DNA of 54,875 nucleotides from Planctomycetota bacterium (lineage in GTDB: Bacteria > Planctomycetota > Planctomycetia > Pirellulales > Pirellulaceae), in the NCBI GenBank assembly GCA_016872775.1, contig VGZA01000040.1, positions 1-54,875 on the forward strand. Reading direction: 5' to 3'. The notes below the pieces were generated by a model. The model was not told the DNA's origin and searched no databases. It saw only the letters and a program-made list of their open reading frames with translations. The translations under genes were made by a program, and so were the position numbers. This document shows, in pieces, positions 42,270 through 50,436 of this stretch. Within the stretch, counting starts at the first letter, position 1. Every line of letters begins with the position of its first letter.

Positions 42270-42530
42270 GGCGAAATCTCCTGAGGATAAACGCCGGTCG
42301 TTTTACTCTCTGCCCGCGTGAGAAGCAATCCACTGCGGTTGGGCGAGCCGGAACCACGTGGGGTTACGTGCCCGGGCGCCGGCCCGTTGCGGGACGCGGC
42401 GTCCTGAATTGGCGGATCGAAAGTCCGAGTGGCGGAAGGTGAAAGAGTACCGAATTCCGCGTGAATCGAGGCTGGATGTTCACCGAACGCCGTTCAGGCC
42501 TGGAACATTCGCCTGCGACTTCAGCACCGA

Positions 42531-43124
42531 CTAATTCTTTTCGCCGGAAGGTTTGTTGTTCGATGCTTCCGCCACATCGACGACGACTTTTTCCGTGTCC
42601 TTGCCGTTGGAGTAAATCGCAACCCAGTACGCGGCGCCGTTGGCGCCGATCTGATAACCAAATCCGGCGTCCGCGGTTCCGCTGGTCATGTTCGACCAAT
42701 GCGCGCCGCTTGACTGCCACCCGCTAAACGCGGTTTCGACATCGGAGTAACCGTGCGCGATATTTTCGAGTACACCACCACGGTATCCGGCGTCCGCGGC
42801 CCGACCGTCGGGACCACGATTGCTGTAGTGGTTGAAATCGCCGGTGCGAGCCATGTAATTCGCGTGGTTTTGCGCCGCGCGGGTTAATGCGGGACTCAAG
42901 CGATGCGGCCGCAGGCCGACTCGCGCTCGCAACTCATTGTTGCGCTTCAACATCTTTAAGAGCGTGGGATGCTCGTGCAACGGCAACTCGCGCAGGCTGC
43001 TTACCGACGTGTCGGGTTTCAGGGCCGTTTGTTCTGTCGTCGCATCGGCGGTCGGCTTATCGTCGCCACACAGTCCGCTGGCGAAACCGATACCTGCCAG
43101 TACCAAAAGTGCAAATCGCTTCAT
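42531..43124 (-). CDS. Secreted CAP-domain (SCP-like) protein
   Basis: This 197-residue exported protein has a signal peptide (MKRFALLVLAGIGFASGLCG) and a CAP/SCP domain from about residue 58. Typical parts are LKRNNELRARVGLRPHRLSP, LTRAAQNHANYMARTGDFNH, GVLENIAHGYSDVETAFSGW and AGFGYQIGANGAAYWVAIY. Bacterial CAP proteins are secreted and mostly of unknown role. The start at 43122-43124 is fixed by AGGAGGT nine bases upstream; a longer frame adds 52 residues of non-coding character. It is divergent from the xanthine-dehydrogenase-type operon. Confidence 0.88.
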   Translation of the reverse strand: MKRFALLVLAGIGFASGLCGDDKPTADATTEQTALKPDTSVSSLRELPLHEHPTLLKMLKRNNELRARVGLRPHRLSPALTRAAQNHANYMARTGDFNHYSNRGPDGRAADAGYRGGVLENIAHGYSDVETAFSGWQSSGAHWSNMTSGTADAGFGYQIGANGAAYWVAIYSNGKDTEKVVVDVAEASNNKPSGEKN

Positions 43125-43759
43125 CGTCAAACTACCTCCTTGAAAAACAGTTGCTAAAGGGGCCGGGAGTCTGACTCCGTGGGCCTGAAATTCTTCGTTA
43201 CTTCGCGTAAGTTTTCCGCCTTGTTCAGGGCGGTTCGCCGGTGATCGCGGGCGGCAAGTTACCAGCGAGAGTCGACACATAAAGCCCAGTCGAAGTCACC
43301 TGGCATTTTGCGGGCGCGGTTCCGCCGCATTTTCACGACGCCGGGAATCGTTGCTGTCATCATCCTTGGCGTGGGGGGGACCGGTTTGGCCATCCTGGCG
43401 ATACCTGGTCACAACCCAGCGAGCTACGCAGGAAGCCGTTCCCGCTTGCTCGATTCTATCGACCTGCCTGATCCAACCCGAGTAATACCGCCGACCCGGC
43501 TGGCAGGATGTTCTCGTCGTATTGACAAGCCAGATTGTTGCAGAGATCGGATTCGAAACAAGTGGCTTGTCAACGATCCACGCCTGAAATTTTTAATTCG
43601 GCGGAAACGATTTTTTTTCCCTTTGATTTGGCTGGCGGCAATCCGCCGCGCTTAGTTGTATCTTGGTTAGCGTTCCTTATAATCGTGGGCGGTTCGAGGA
43701 ATCGTCCCGCGAATTTTTCGTCGTTCATAAACGCAACTCCTTTGGCAAAGGTCTGGCTC
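43125..43759. other. Divergent control region before the molybdenum hydroxylase operon
   Basis: No gene is supported. A plus-strand frame from a TTG at 43308 codes a hydrophobic start (TTPGIVAVIILGVGGTGLAI) then loses protein character. An AT-rich block (43585-43625) precedes the promoter-like box at 43678. Confidence 0.5.
43678..43683 (+). promoter_or_regulatory. Consensus -10 box of the molybdenum hydroxylase operon
   Basis: TATAAT (43678-43683) is a perfect -10 element. TTGTAT (43656-43661) 16 bases upstream is a weak -35. The transcript would start near 43690 and leave a 70-base leader; AAAGG sits about nine bases before the ATG at 43760. Confidence 0.4.
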
Positions 43760-44371
43760 ATGACGGATTCAAGGCAGTCGTCGGGAGCGCGTGCGAGTGG
43801 CTTTCATCGCCGCGATTTTCTGCGAGGATCGGGAGCGGTGGCTGCCGCTACCGCCGTGCAAACGCAACTGGCGGCGCAACAGGGAACTGCCAGCAAAGTA
43901 ATTTCGGGAGTCACGAAAGTCACTTTGACCATCAACGGCAAGGAGCAGGCGGTTTCCGTGGAGCCGCGGACGACGCTCTTGGATGTGCTCCGTTACCAAT
44001 TGGACCTGACCGGCGCGAAACCGGTCAGCATGGATTCGTCGAGCGGCGCGAGCACGGTGTTGGTCGACGATCAGCCGATGTCGGCATCATCGCTGTTGGC
44101 GGTCGCCTGCGTTGGAAAGAAAATCCGCACCGTGGAAAGCCTGGGAGGCGACAAGCCCGACGCCGTGCCCGCCGCGTTTGTCGCGCACGACGCGCAGCAA
44201 TGCGGATTTTGCACGCCTGGATTTGTCGTCGCGGTTCGAGCCTTTCTCGACAAGCATCCTCGCGCGACGGAAGAGGAAATCCGCAAAGGGCTCAATGGTA
44301 ACATCTGTCGTTGCGGCACCTACGCCAACATCATTCAAGCGGCCATCGCGGTCGTGAAGGGAGGCAAGTAA
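43760..44371 (+). CDS. Xanthine-dehydrogenase-type iron-sulfur subunit lacking all cluster-I cysteines
   Basis: The 203-residue small subunit is exported by Tat (RRDFLRGSGAVAAATAV, about 17-33). It has the plant-ferredoxin-like N-terminal domain (VTLTINGKEQAVSVEPRTTL) and the helical second domain with intact cluster-II ligands Cys148, Cys151, Cys183 and Cys185 (QQCGFCTPGFV, NICRCGTYANI). In the first domain the invariant C-x4-C-x2-C-x11-C positions are Ser90, Ser95, Ser98 and Ser110 (KPVSMDSSSGASTVLVDD, MSASSLLA). Family knowledge says those Cys hold the cluster that passes electrons to FAD. Its stop overlaps the next ATG by one base (TAATG). Remaining residues are well conserved, so it is not simply decaying. 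Confidence 0.88.
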   Translation: MTDSRQSSGARASGFHRRDFLRGSGAVAAATAVQTQLAAQQGTASKVISGVTKVTLTINGKEQAVSVEPRTTLLDVLRYQLDLTGAKPVSMDSSSGASTVLVDDQPMSASSLLAVACVGKKIRTVESLGGDKPDAVPAAFVAHDAQQCGFCTPGFVVAVRAFLDKHPRATEEEIRKGLNGNICRCGTYANIIQAAIAVVKGGK

Positions 44372-46605
44372 TGGCGGACATACAATACTCGTGGCCCGAT
44401 CGGGATTCGTCCAAGGTGATCGGTGGCCGCCAGATCCGACTGGATGGGATGGCGAAGTCGACCGGCGCGGCGAAATACGCGTACGACATCAATCTGAAGA
44501 ATATGCTCGTGGCCCGAGCGCTCGGATCGCCTCACGCGCACTGCACGATCAAGTCGATCGATAGCGCGCAGGCGGAGAAAGTACCAGGCGTGGTCCACGT
44601 CCATGTTCTCGACCATGCCAAGCCTGGCCGTGAGATACGTTGGCAGGGTGAGTTACTGGTCATTGTCGCCGCGGAAACGGAGGCGGCCGCCATGGAAGGC
44701 GTCTCCAAGTTGCGGGTGGAATACGAGCCGTTGGAAGTGTTCGTCGACGAATTCAACCTTGAAGCGGCGAAAAAGGCCGGGCGTACCTCGAAGGACGGCG
44801 GCAAGGTTCAGTTGGAAAAAGAACCGGGTGACGACGAAGACGAAGCGACGTTTGCGGACAAGGAACTCGAACGATTATTCAAGCAATCCGCTCATGTCGT
44901 GGAGGGCTTTTACGGGATCGACGCGATTACCCACTGCTGCCTTGAACCGCACGGAGCGACGGTGTATTGGGATAACGACCAGTTGATCGCGTATCTGTCG
45001 ACGCAGAACGTTTCGGGAACGGATGAGGGGTTTGCCAACGATCTGAAGATCCCGGCGGACAAGATCGAGGTGCGTTGCCAGTATGTGGGGGGCGGGTTTG
45101 GCAGTAAGTTCGCGCCGGACTACTGGGGTACCGCGGCCGCGCGGATCGCCAAGGCCACAGGGCGTCCCGTCAAACTGATGCTCAGCCGCGACCAGGAATT
45201 TAAGCTGGGCGGCAACCGACCTTCGGCCTACCTCAAGGTGCGGCTGGGAGCCGACAAGGACGGCGTCGTCACGGTCTGGGACTCGGACCATTGGAGTTCC
45301 CCCGGGGCGGACGGCCCGGGTGTACCGCAGGGCGTGATTCCCTACGTTTTCGCGCCGAAGAACTACCGCCGCGCGGTGACCAAGGTCACAACCAACAACG
45401 GACCCGCGCGGGCCTGGCGCGCTCCCAATCATCCGCAGGGCTGTGCCATCACGCAAACCGCGTACGATGATATGGCGGCGCGGATGGGGATCAGCAGCTA
45501 CGATCTGTTTTTGAAGAATCTGGGGACGGACGACAGCCCGGGGGTGGCCGGCGCGAAGCCGTCGGTGTACGCGGCCGAAATGGAAATTGCGGCTCGCCTG
45601 ATCGATTGGAAGGCCAAGTGGCATCCGCACGGCAAAGGCGCCCGACGCGGCGACATCGTCGACGGACTCGGGATGTCCCTGCATACCTGGGGCGGCGGCG
45701 GTCACGAATCGACCTGCACCGTCAAGATTCACCCCGATGGTGGCGTGGAATCGTTTTGCGGGACGCAGGATATCGGCTCAGGAACGCGCACCGTCTGCGC
45801 GATGGTCCTGGCCGAAACGTTCGGTCTGGGCGTCGATGCGATCCGGATCAACTACGGCAGTTCGCGGTTTCCGGTCAGCGGCCCATCCGGCGGCAGCACG
45901 ACGGTTGGTGGTGTGAGTGAATCGCATCGGCGCGCTGGACAAGAGGCGCTGGCCAAGATCTGTGAAATGGTCGCAGAAAAATTGGGTGTGCCAGCCGCCG
46001 AGCTGATCGCGGACGACGGCCGGATCAAGGCGCGCGGCGACGCGAAAAAAAGCGTTGCCTGGAAAGAGGCCTGCGCCATGCTGGGCATGAAGCCACTCGA
46101 AGTGACCGCGACCTTTCGGCCGTCGCGGAACAAGAGCCCGCTGTCCGACACCAAAGTCGGCGGCGTGCAAATGGCGCACGTCGAGGTCGACACGCGGACC
46201 GGCCTGATCCGCATGAGAAAATTCGTCGCCGTGCAGGATATGGGGCTGATCATCAACCGGCGTCTTGCGGAAAGCCAGATCTACGGTGCGGTGATCATGG
46301 GCATCGCTTACTCGCTGTTCGAACAACGCATCAGCGACCCCGCCAGCGGCGCATTCCTGAATGCCGACATGAGCAAGTATAACCTCTGCCGACTGGGAGA
46401 TATCGGCGAGATCGTCGTGGAGATGTATGAACCCGAGAGCGAGCGGTCGCGCGGGGTAATCGGGCTGGGTGAGCCGCCGGTAATCGGTCCGGGCGCCGCG
46501 ATCTCCAATGCGGTCTGCAATGCATTGGGATTTCGCGTCCCCGTGTTACCATTGACTCCTCAACGGGTGCTGGAAGCGATCAAGAATAATGCGGGGAGGG
46601 CCTGA
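44371..46605 (+). CDS. Xanthine-dehydrogenase-family molybdenum-binding subunit
   Basis: This is the 744-residue catalytic subunit of a molybdenum hydroxylase, which hydroxylates purines, aldehydes or aromatic heterocycles. Molybdopterin motifs are VGGGFGSKFAPDYWG, ARAWRAPNHPQGCAITQTAY, GTQDIGSGTRTVCAMVLAE and PSGGSTTVGGVSESHRRAG. The base Glu701 is in VIGLGEPPVIGPGAAISNAV, as in active enzymes. It is shorter than classical enzymes and belongs to the YagR-like group. No signal peptide is seen; it would be carried by the Tat signal of the small subunit. The ATG at 44371 shares one base with the previous stop; the FAD-subunit gene starts after a three-base gap. Confidence 0.93.
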   Translation: MADIQYSWPDRDSSKVIGGRQIRLDGMAKSTGAAKYAYDINLKNMLVARALGSPHAHCTIKSIDSAQAEKVPGVVHVHVLDHAKPGREIRWQGELLVIVAAETEAAAMEGVSKLRVEYEPLEVFVDEFNLEAAKKAGRTSKDGGKVQLEKEPGDDEDEATFADKELERLFKQSAHVVEGFYGIDAITHCCLEPHGATVYWDNDQLIAYLSTQNVSGTDEGFANDLKIPADKIEVRCQYVGGGFGSKFAPDYWGTAAARIAKATGRPVKLMLSRDQEFKLGGNRPSAYLKVRLGADKDGVVTVWDSDHWSSPGADGPGVPQGVIPYVFAPKNYRRAVTKVTTNNGPARAWRAPNHPQGCAITQTAYDDMAARMGISSYDLFLKNLGTDDSPGVAGAKPSVYAAEMEIAARLIDWKAKWHPHGKGARRGDIVDGLGMSLHTWGGGGHESTCTVKIHPDGGVESFCGTQDIGSGTRTVCAMVLAETFGLGVDAIRINYGSSRFPVSGPSGGSTTVGGVSESHRRAGQEALAKICEMVAEKLGVPAAELIADDGRIKARGDAKKSVAWKEACAMLGMKPLEVTATFRPSRNKSPLSDTKVGGVQMAHVEVDTRTGLIRMRKFVAVQDMGLIINRRLAESQIYGAVIMGIAYSLFEQRISDPASGAFLNADMSKYNLCRLGDIGEIVVEMYEPESERSRGVIGLGEPPVIGPGAAISNAVCNALGFRVPVLPLTPQRVLEAIKNNAGRA

Positions 46606-46608
46606 GCA

Positions 46609-47601
46609 ATGAAAGCGTTTGAATATGCCGCGCCGAGCACGGAAGCCGAGGCGATTGAATTGATGACGGAACGGGCCGGCACGGTGGAGATCCTCGCTGG
46701 CGGCACCGATCTCGTCGGCTTGATGAAGCAAATGCTCGTCAATCCCGACCGCGTCGTGAACCTGATGGAGATCCGTTCGCTGCGGGAGATCGAGCCGACA
46801 CCGTCGGGTGGCGTGAGCATCGGCGCCGCGGTGTCGCTGGAACAGATCCTCGACAGCCATTACCTGGATCCTTACGCCTCGCTGAAGCAGGCGATCAACA
46901 ACATCTCCAGTATGCAGCTGCGTTGCCAGGGGACGCTGGGCGGAGAACTTTGCCAGCGGCCCCAATGCTGGTTCTTCCGCGGCGGACATGGATTGCTGGG
47001 TGATGACGGACGCGCCGTCGCCCAGGGCGACAATCGCTACCACGCGGTCTTTGCGAACGCGGGACCGGCCAAATTCGTGAATAACTCGCGACTGGCCCCG
47101 GCATTGATCGTCCGCGATGCTCGTCTGCGAATCGTCGGCCCCAGTCCGGACGCCGAGCAGTGGGTCGATCTGGCCGATTTCTATCGCATTCCCAGGCATG
47201 GAGAGCAACGGGAAAATGTGCTTCGAGCGGGCCAGTTCGTCAGCCATATCGAATTGCCGGATCCGGGTTCGTTCCAGTGCGCGACCTACGAGGTTCGGCA
47301 GGGAGCGGGCCCCGAGTACCCGTTGACGGCGGCGGCCGCAAGGCTGAACGTGCAGTCGGGCGTCGTCCGCGATGCCAAGATCGTTCTCGGGCACGTGGCG
47401 CCGACTCCCTGGCGCAGCGAAGATGCCGAGCACGAACTGATCGGAAAGCCGTTGACGGCTGAGACGATCGAAGCAGCCGGCCTGGCGGCAATCCGGCTTG
47501 CGACACCGCTGTCTCGAAACGAATACAAAGTGACGCTCGCCCAGGTAAGTGTTGAGCGGGCAGTACGCATGGCCGCGGGGCTGCCCCCGGGCGGATTCTG
47601 A
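46609..47601 (+). CDS. Xanthine-dehydrogenase-family FAD-binding subunit
   Basis: This is a 330-residue subunit of the CoxM/YagS type. The PCMH-type FAD fold shows VEILAGGTDLVGLMKQMLVN, GVSIGAAVSLEQILDS and LRCQGTLGGELCQRPQCWFF; the C-terminal CO-dehydrogenase-flavoprotein domain holds YPLTAAAARLNVQSG. E. coli YagS-type subunits carry a 4Fe-4S site with four Cys; here Cys remains in QCWFF but the later ligand positions read FRGGHGLLGDDGRAVAQ and FANAGPAKFV without Cys, so the cluster is probably absent. Lack of the cluster may be normal for this subgroup. It is the third gene of the operon and reads into the small Cys protein after 45 bases. Confidence 0.9.
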   Translation: MKAFEYAAPSTEAEAIELMTERAGTVEILAGGTDLVGLMKQMLVNPDRVVNLMEIRSLREIEPTPSGGVSIGAAVSLEQILDSHYLDPYASLKQAINNISSMQLRCQGTLGGELCQRPQCWFFRGGHGLLGDDGRAVAQGDNRYHAVFANAGPAKFVNNSRLAPALIVRDARLRIVGPSPDAEQWVDLADFYRIPRHGEQRENVLRAGQFVSHIELPDPGSFQCATYEVRQGAGPEYPLTAAAARLNVQSGVVRDAKIVLGHVAPTPWRSEDAEHELIGKPLTAETIEAAGLAAIRLATPLSRNEYKVTLAQVSVERAVRMAAGLPPGGF

Positions 47602-47646
47602 TTCCCCGCGACAAAAGGTAGCCGGTAACCGAAAGGACAACTTGTC

Positions 47647-47871
47647 ATGCCCTACGAACGAGCAATCGATGAACCCGCGCCGGTAACAACACCTCCCTGC
47701 AAGCACTTGCGCAGCAAATCGATGTATGTGGAAGGCACGCAGCGCCCCAGCGAGAATTCGCCATGCTGGTGTAACCAGACCCAGCACGTGTTGGGTCCAG
47801 ACCAACAGTTCGCCGGTGCTCGAACCTGCACGTCAGGTCGCGACTGTTACCTGCCATCGATGGAAGTCTGA
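47647..47871 (+). CDS. Small conserved cysteine-containing protein
   Basis: This is a 74-residue protein: a variable start, CKHLRSKSMYVEGTQRP, then SPCWCNQTQHVLGPD and a CTSGRDCYLPSMEV tail. The pattern C, CWC, C, C with a TQxxxGPD motif is one I recall from small planctomycete proteins of unknown function and may bind a metal. It follows the molybdenum hydroxylase genes directly and its stop lies five bases before the ThuA-CehA gene. Ribosome site AAAGGA lies about 10 bases before the ATG. It is easily missed because of its size. Confidence 0.65.
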   Translation: MPYERAIDEPAPVTTPPCKHLRSKSMYVEGTQRPSENSPCWCNQTQHVLGPDQQFAGARTCTSGRDCYLPSMEV

Positions 47872-47876
47872 CAGGC

Positions 47877-50321
47877 ATGTTCCGCCATGCCGTGCATCTC
47901 CTGAGGCACACCACGTGGCCTTATCGGTTCGTGCTGCTGGCATGCACATGGGCATCAATCGCCCTCCCGCCGGCGGAGGGACACGCTCAGCCGCGGCGGG
48001 TTTTACTTGTCGCCCAAGCACCGGATGGACACCCCGTCGGCACGCATGAGTTTGAACGGGGGTTGAACCTGCTGGAGCGTGCGCTGCGGGCGAGCCCTTC
48101 TTTCACCGTGCGATCAGTTGTGGCCGATGGCATATGGGAAGATGGCCCCGATCTGCTCAACGGATCCGACGTCGCCGTACTCTTTCTTTCGGAAGGGGCA
48201 AAGTGGATCGATGGCGACGAGCGGCGGCGACAGGCATTTTTGAGGTATGCCGAACGAGGCGGTGGGATCGTCGCCATCCACTGGTCGCTGGGCTGCAAGG
48301 ACGCGGCACATGTCGCGACCGCGGTGCAGTTGTTTGGCGCTTGCCACGGCGGCACCGATCGCAAATATCGCGAGCTCGACGCTGCGGTTACCGTCAAGAA
48401 CGACCATCCCGTTACCCGCGGGATTGGCGACTTTCGAGTGCACGACGAGTTCTACTATCGGCTGAAGCGGGATGCCGACAACACCGCTCTGCAGCCGTTG
48501 ATGACCGTACGCGTCGACGGCCAGGACGAAATGGTCTGCTGGGCCTGGCCACGACCCGACGGCGGCCGATCGTTCGGATTTACCGGTGGCCATTTCCATG
48601 ATCACTGGTACAAGCCCGAATACCAAAAACTGTTCACGCAGGCTGTCGCCTGGGCGGCAGCCGTCGAGCCGTCGGCGGTCGGCGAGGTGGCTCCGCTGGC
48701 AAGAACCGATCCCACCTTTCCGCTGCGCGTCGAAGTGCGCGACGCCGTATCCGGCGACCGGCTTGCTTCCCGAATCTATCTGCGATCGGCCAGCGGCAAC
48801 TGGCACTTTGCCCGGTCCGTGGACAAGCAGGGCTCGGCCATTCCATTCCAACGCGAATACGCCCGAACCAACAGCGTCGAAATGCACACGACGGTCTCCG
48901 CCCACCCTTGCGAATTCCAGTTGCCTCGAGGTCAGTACCGGTTGGAGGTTGCGCACGGTAAAGAGTATTTCCCGGCGACGATCCCCGTGGAAGTTGTCGA
49001 TCAAGGGCGCGAAGTGACCGTCGAATTGCGCCGATTCGTCGATATGGCGGCGCTTGGCTGGTACTCTGGCGACACGCATCTGCATCGTGAATGGTCCGAG
49101 ATGCCGAACGTGGCGCTGGCCGAGGATCTGAATTTCACTTTTCCGATCACGTATTGGGTCACCGCGACCAACGCGGCACCCGATAGGCAGAGTCGCGTCA
49201 AGCTGCCGGCTGACTTTGAAGAGGCGGCGACGAATCCATTGCGGATTGGCGAGATGCATTATGTATTTCCGGTGAACACGGAATACGAAATATTCCGCGT
49301 CGGCGAGCAGAACCACACCTTGGGCGCATTCGTCGGGATTGCTCATCGCAAGCCATTATCCGCGACCGTGCCACCGGTCGCGCCGATCGCCGAGCGGATT
49401 CACGGGGAGGGAGGATTAATCGACCTGGAAAAACACTCCTGGCCCTGGTCGATCTCGATTGTGCCGCTGGTGAAACCCGATCTCTATGAATTGGCAAACA
49501 ATCATTGCTGGCAGACGGAGTTCGGGTTCCCGCAGTGGACCCTGGAGGCGGTCGGCGAGTACATGGAACTCGAACGCAACGATGCGGGGCTCACCGAATG
49601 GGGTTGGATCGACTTTGGCTTTCAAACCTATTATGCGCTGTTGAATTGCAGATTCAAAATCGCACCGACGGCCGGTTCGGCAGCGGGCGTGCACCCGGTG
49701 CCTGCCGGCTTCGGAAGGGTCTATGTCGAGGTACCCGGGCAATTAAGTCCGGAGGGCTGGCTGCAGGCATTGAGACAGGGACGCAGCTTCGTTACGACAG
49801 GGCCCTTGATGCGCTGCCGACTCGACGGCGAGCCGGCTGGAAAGATCTTCGAGCTGGAGAAGAATGACCAGGGGCCGGGGCCGATGGTCGTATCGGGCGA
49901 AATCGACTCTATGTACCCGATCGAGCGGCTGGAGATTATTCACAACGGCAGGATCGTGCAACGTCTTGACCGACTGGAGACGCAACAATCGACGCTGGGT
50001 GATCATGTCGTATGCCGTTCAACTTTCTCGGCGGCCATTGAAGTTCGCGATAGCGGCTGGATCGCCGTGAGGGCCTTTGAGCGGCATCCTCAAGGACGCC
50101 CGCGATTCGCCCATTCGGCCCCCTGGTATTTTTCCATTCCCGGGAAGGAGTTACTGCCAAGTGCCGCCGAGATCGGCTATTTGACTCAACGGTGCAAGAC
50201 GGAACTGGAACGCAGCCGCGCATTGATCGGACCTGCTGCCACGGCGGAATACCAGGCCGCATTGGAATTCTACCAGCGCATCGCCGCGCGCGTCGAAAGT
50301 GCGCCAAAGCCGGATCGATGA
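47877..50321 (+). CDS. Exported ThuA-CehA/McbA fusion protein
   Basis: The 814-residue protein has a signal peptide (about 15-38) and a ThuA-like domain at about 40-265 (RRVLLVAQAPDGHPVG, RYAERGGGIVAIHWSLGCK, RSFGFTGGHFHDHWY). A beta-sandwich linker follows, then a CehA/McbA-type metallohydrolase (PHP superfamily) domain from about 385, opened by GWYSGDTHLHREWSEM, with later TEFGFPQWTLEAVGEYM and the C-terminal WLQALRQGRSFVTTGPLM. The HLH motif is typical of the metal site. The fusion suggests action on a sugar or carbohydrate-linked substrate, but the reaction is unknown. It begins five bases behind the small Cys protein, so the operon appears to run from 43760 to here. A hairpin at 50349 ends it. 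Confidence 0.82.
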   Translation: MFRHAVHLLRHTTWPYRFVLLACTWASIALPPAEGHAQPRRVLLVAQAPDGHPVGTHEFERGLNLLERALRASPSFTVRSVVADGIWEDGPDLLNGSDVAVLFLSEGAKWIDGDERRRQAFLRYAERGGGIVAIHWSLGCKDAAHVATAVQLFGACHGGTDRKYRELDAAVTVKNDHPVTRGIGDFRVHDEFYYRLKRDADNTALQPLMTVRVDGQDEMVCWAWPRPDGGRSFGFTGGHFHDHWYKPEYQKLFTQAVAWAAAVEPSAVGEVAPLARTDPTFPLRVEVRDAVSGDRLASRIYLRSASGNWHFARSVDKQGSAIPFQREYARTNSVEMHTTVSAHPCEFQLPRGQYRLEVAHGKEYFPATIPVEVVDQGREVTVELRRFVDMAALGWYSGDTHLHREWSEMPNVALAEDLNFTFPITYWVTATNAAPDRQSRVKLPADFEEAATNPLRIGEMHYVFPVNTEYEIFRVGEQNHTLGAFVGIAHRKPLSATVPPVAPIAERIHGEGGLIDLEKHSWPWSISIVPLVKPDLYELANNHCWQTEFGFPQWTLEAVGEYMELERNDAGLTEWGWIDFGFQTYYALLNCRFKIAPTAGSAAGVHPVPAGFGRVYVEVPGQLSPEGWLQALRQGRSFVTTGPLMRCRLDGEPAGKIFELEKNDQGPGPMVVSGEIDSMYPIERLEIIHNGRIVQRLDRLETQQSTLGDHVVCRSTFSAAIEVRDSGWIAVRAFERHPQGRPRFAHSAPWYFSIPGKELLPSAAEIGYLTQRCKTELERSRALIGPAATAEYQAALEFYQRIAARVESAPKPDR

Positions 50322-50348
50322 ATGGATCGGCGGTTGCCTAGTGCGAGC

Positions 50349-50385
50349 ACAGCACTCTTAGCCGCTTCGCGGCTAAGAGTGCTGT
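50349..50385. terminator. Perfect 17-bp hairpin between convergent genes
   Basis: ACAGCACTCTTAGCCGC (50349-50365), loop TTC, GCGGCTAAGAGTGCTGT (50369-50385). It sits between the convergent ThuA-CehA and giant-protein genes. It lacks a T-run but is very stable, so it can block both transcripts or act as a repeat. The GCCGC/GCGGC core also occurs as a hairpin at 29695-29707. Confidence 0.65.
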
Positions 50386-50436
50386 CGCAACGCACCAGTC
50401 ACCCTGCAGCTTGGCCCGATTCCCAACGTCGCGATA

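Noticed and set aside
43308-43655. Possible small membrane protein from a TTG start
   Set aside because: One hydrophobic run only, no ribosome site, and the rest has no protein character; it lies in the control region of the Mo-hydroxylase operon.
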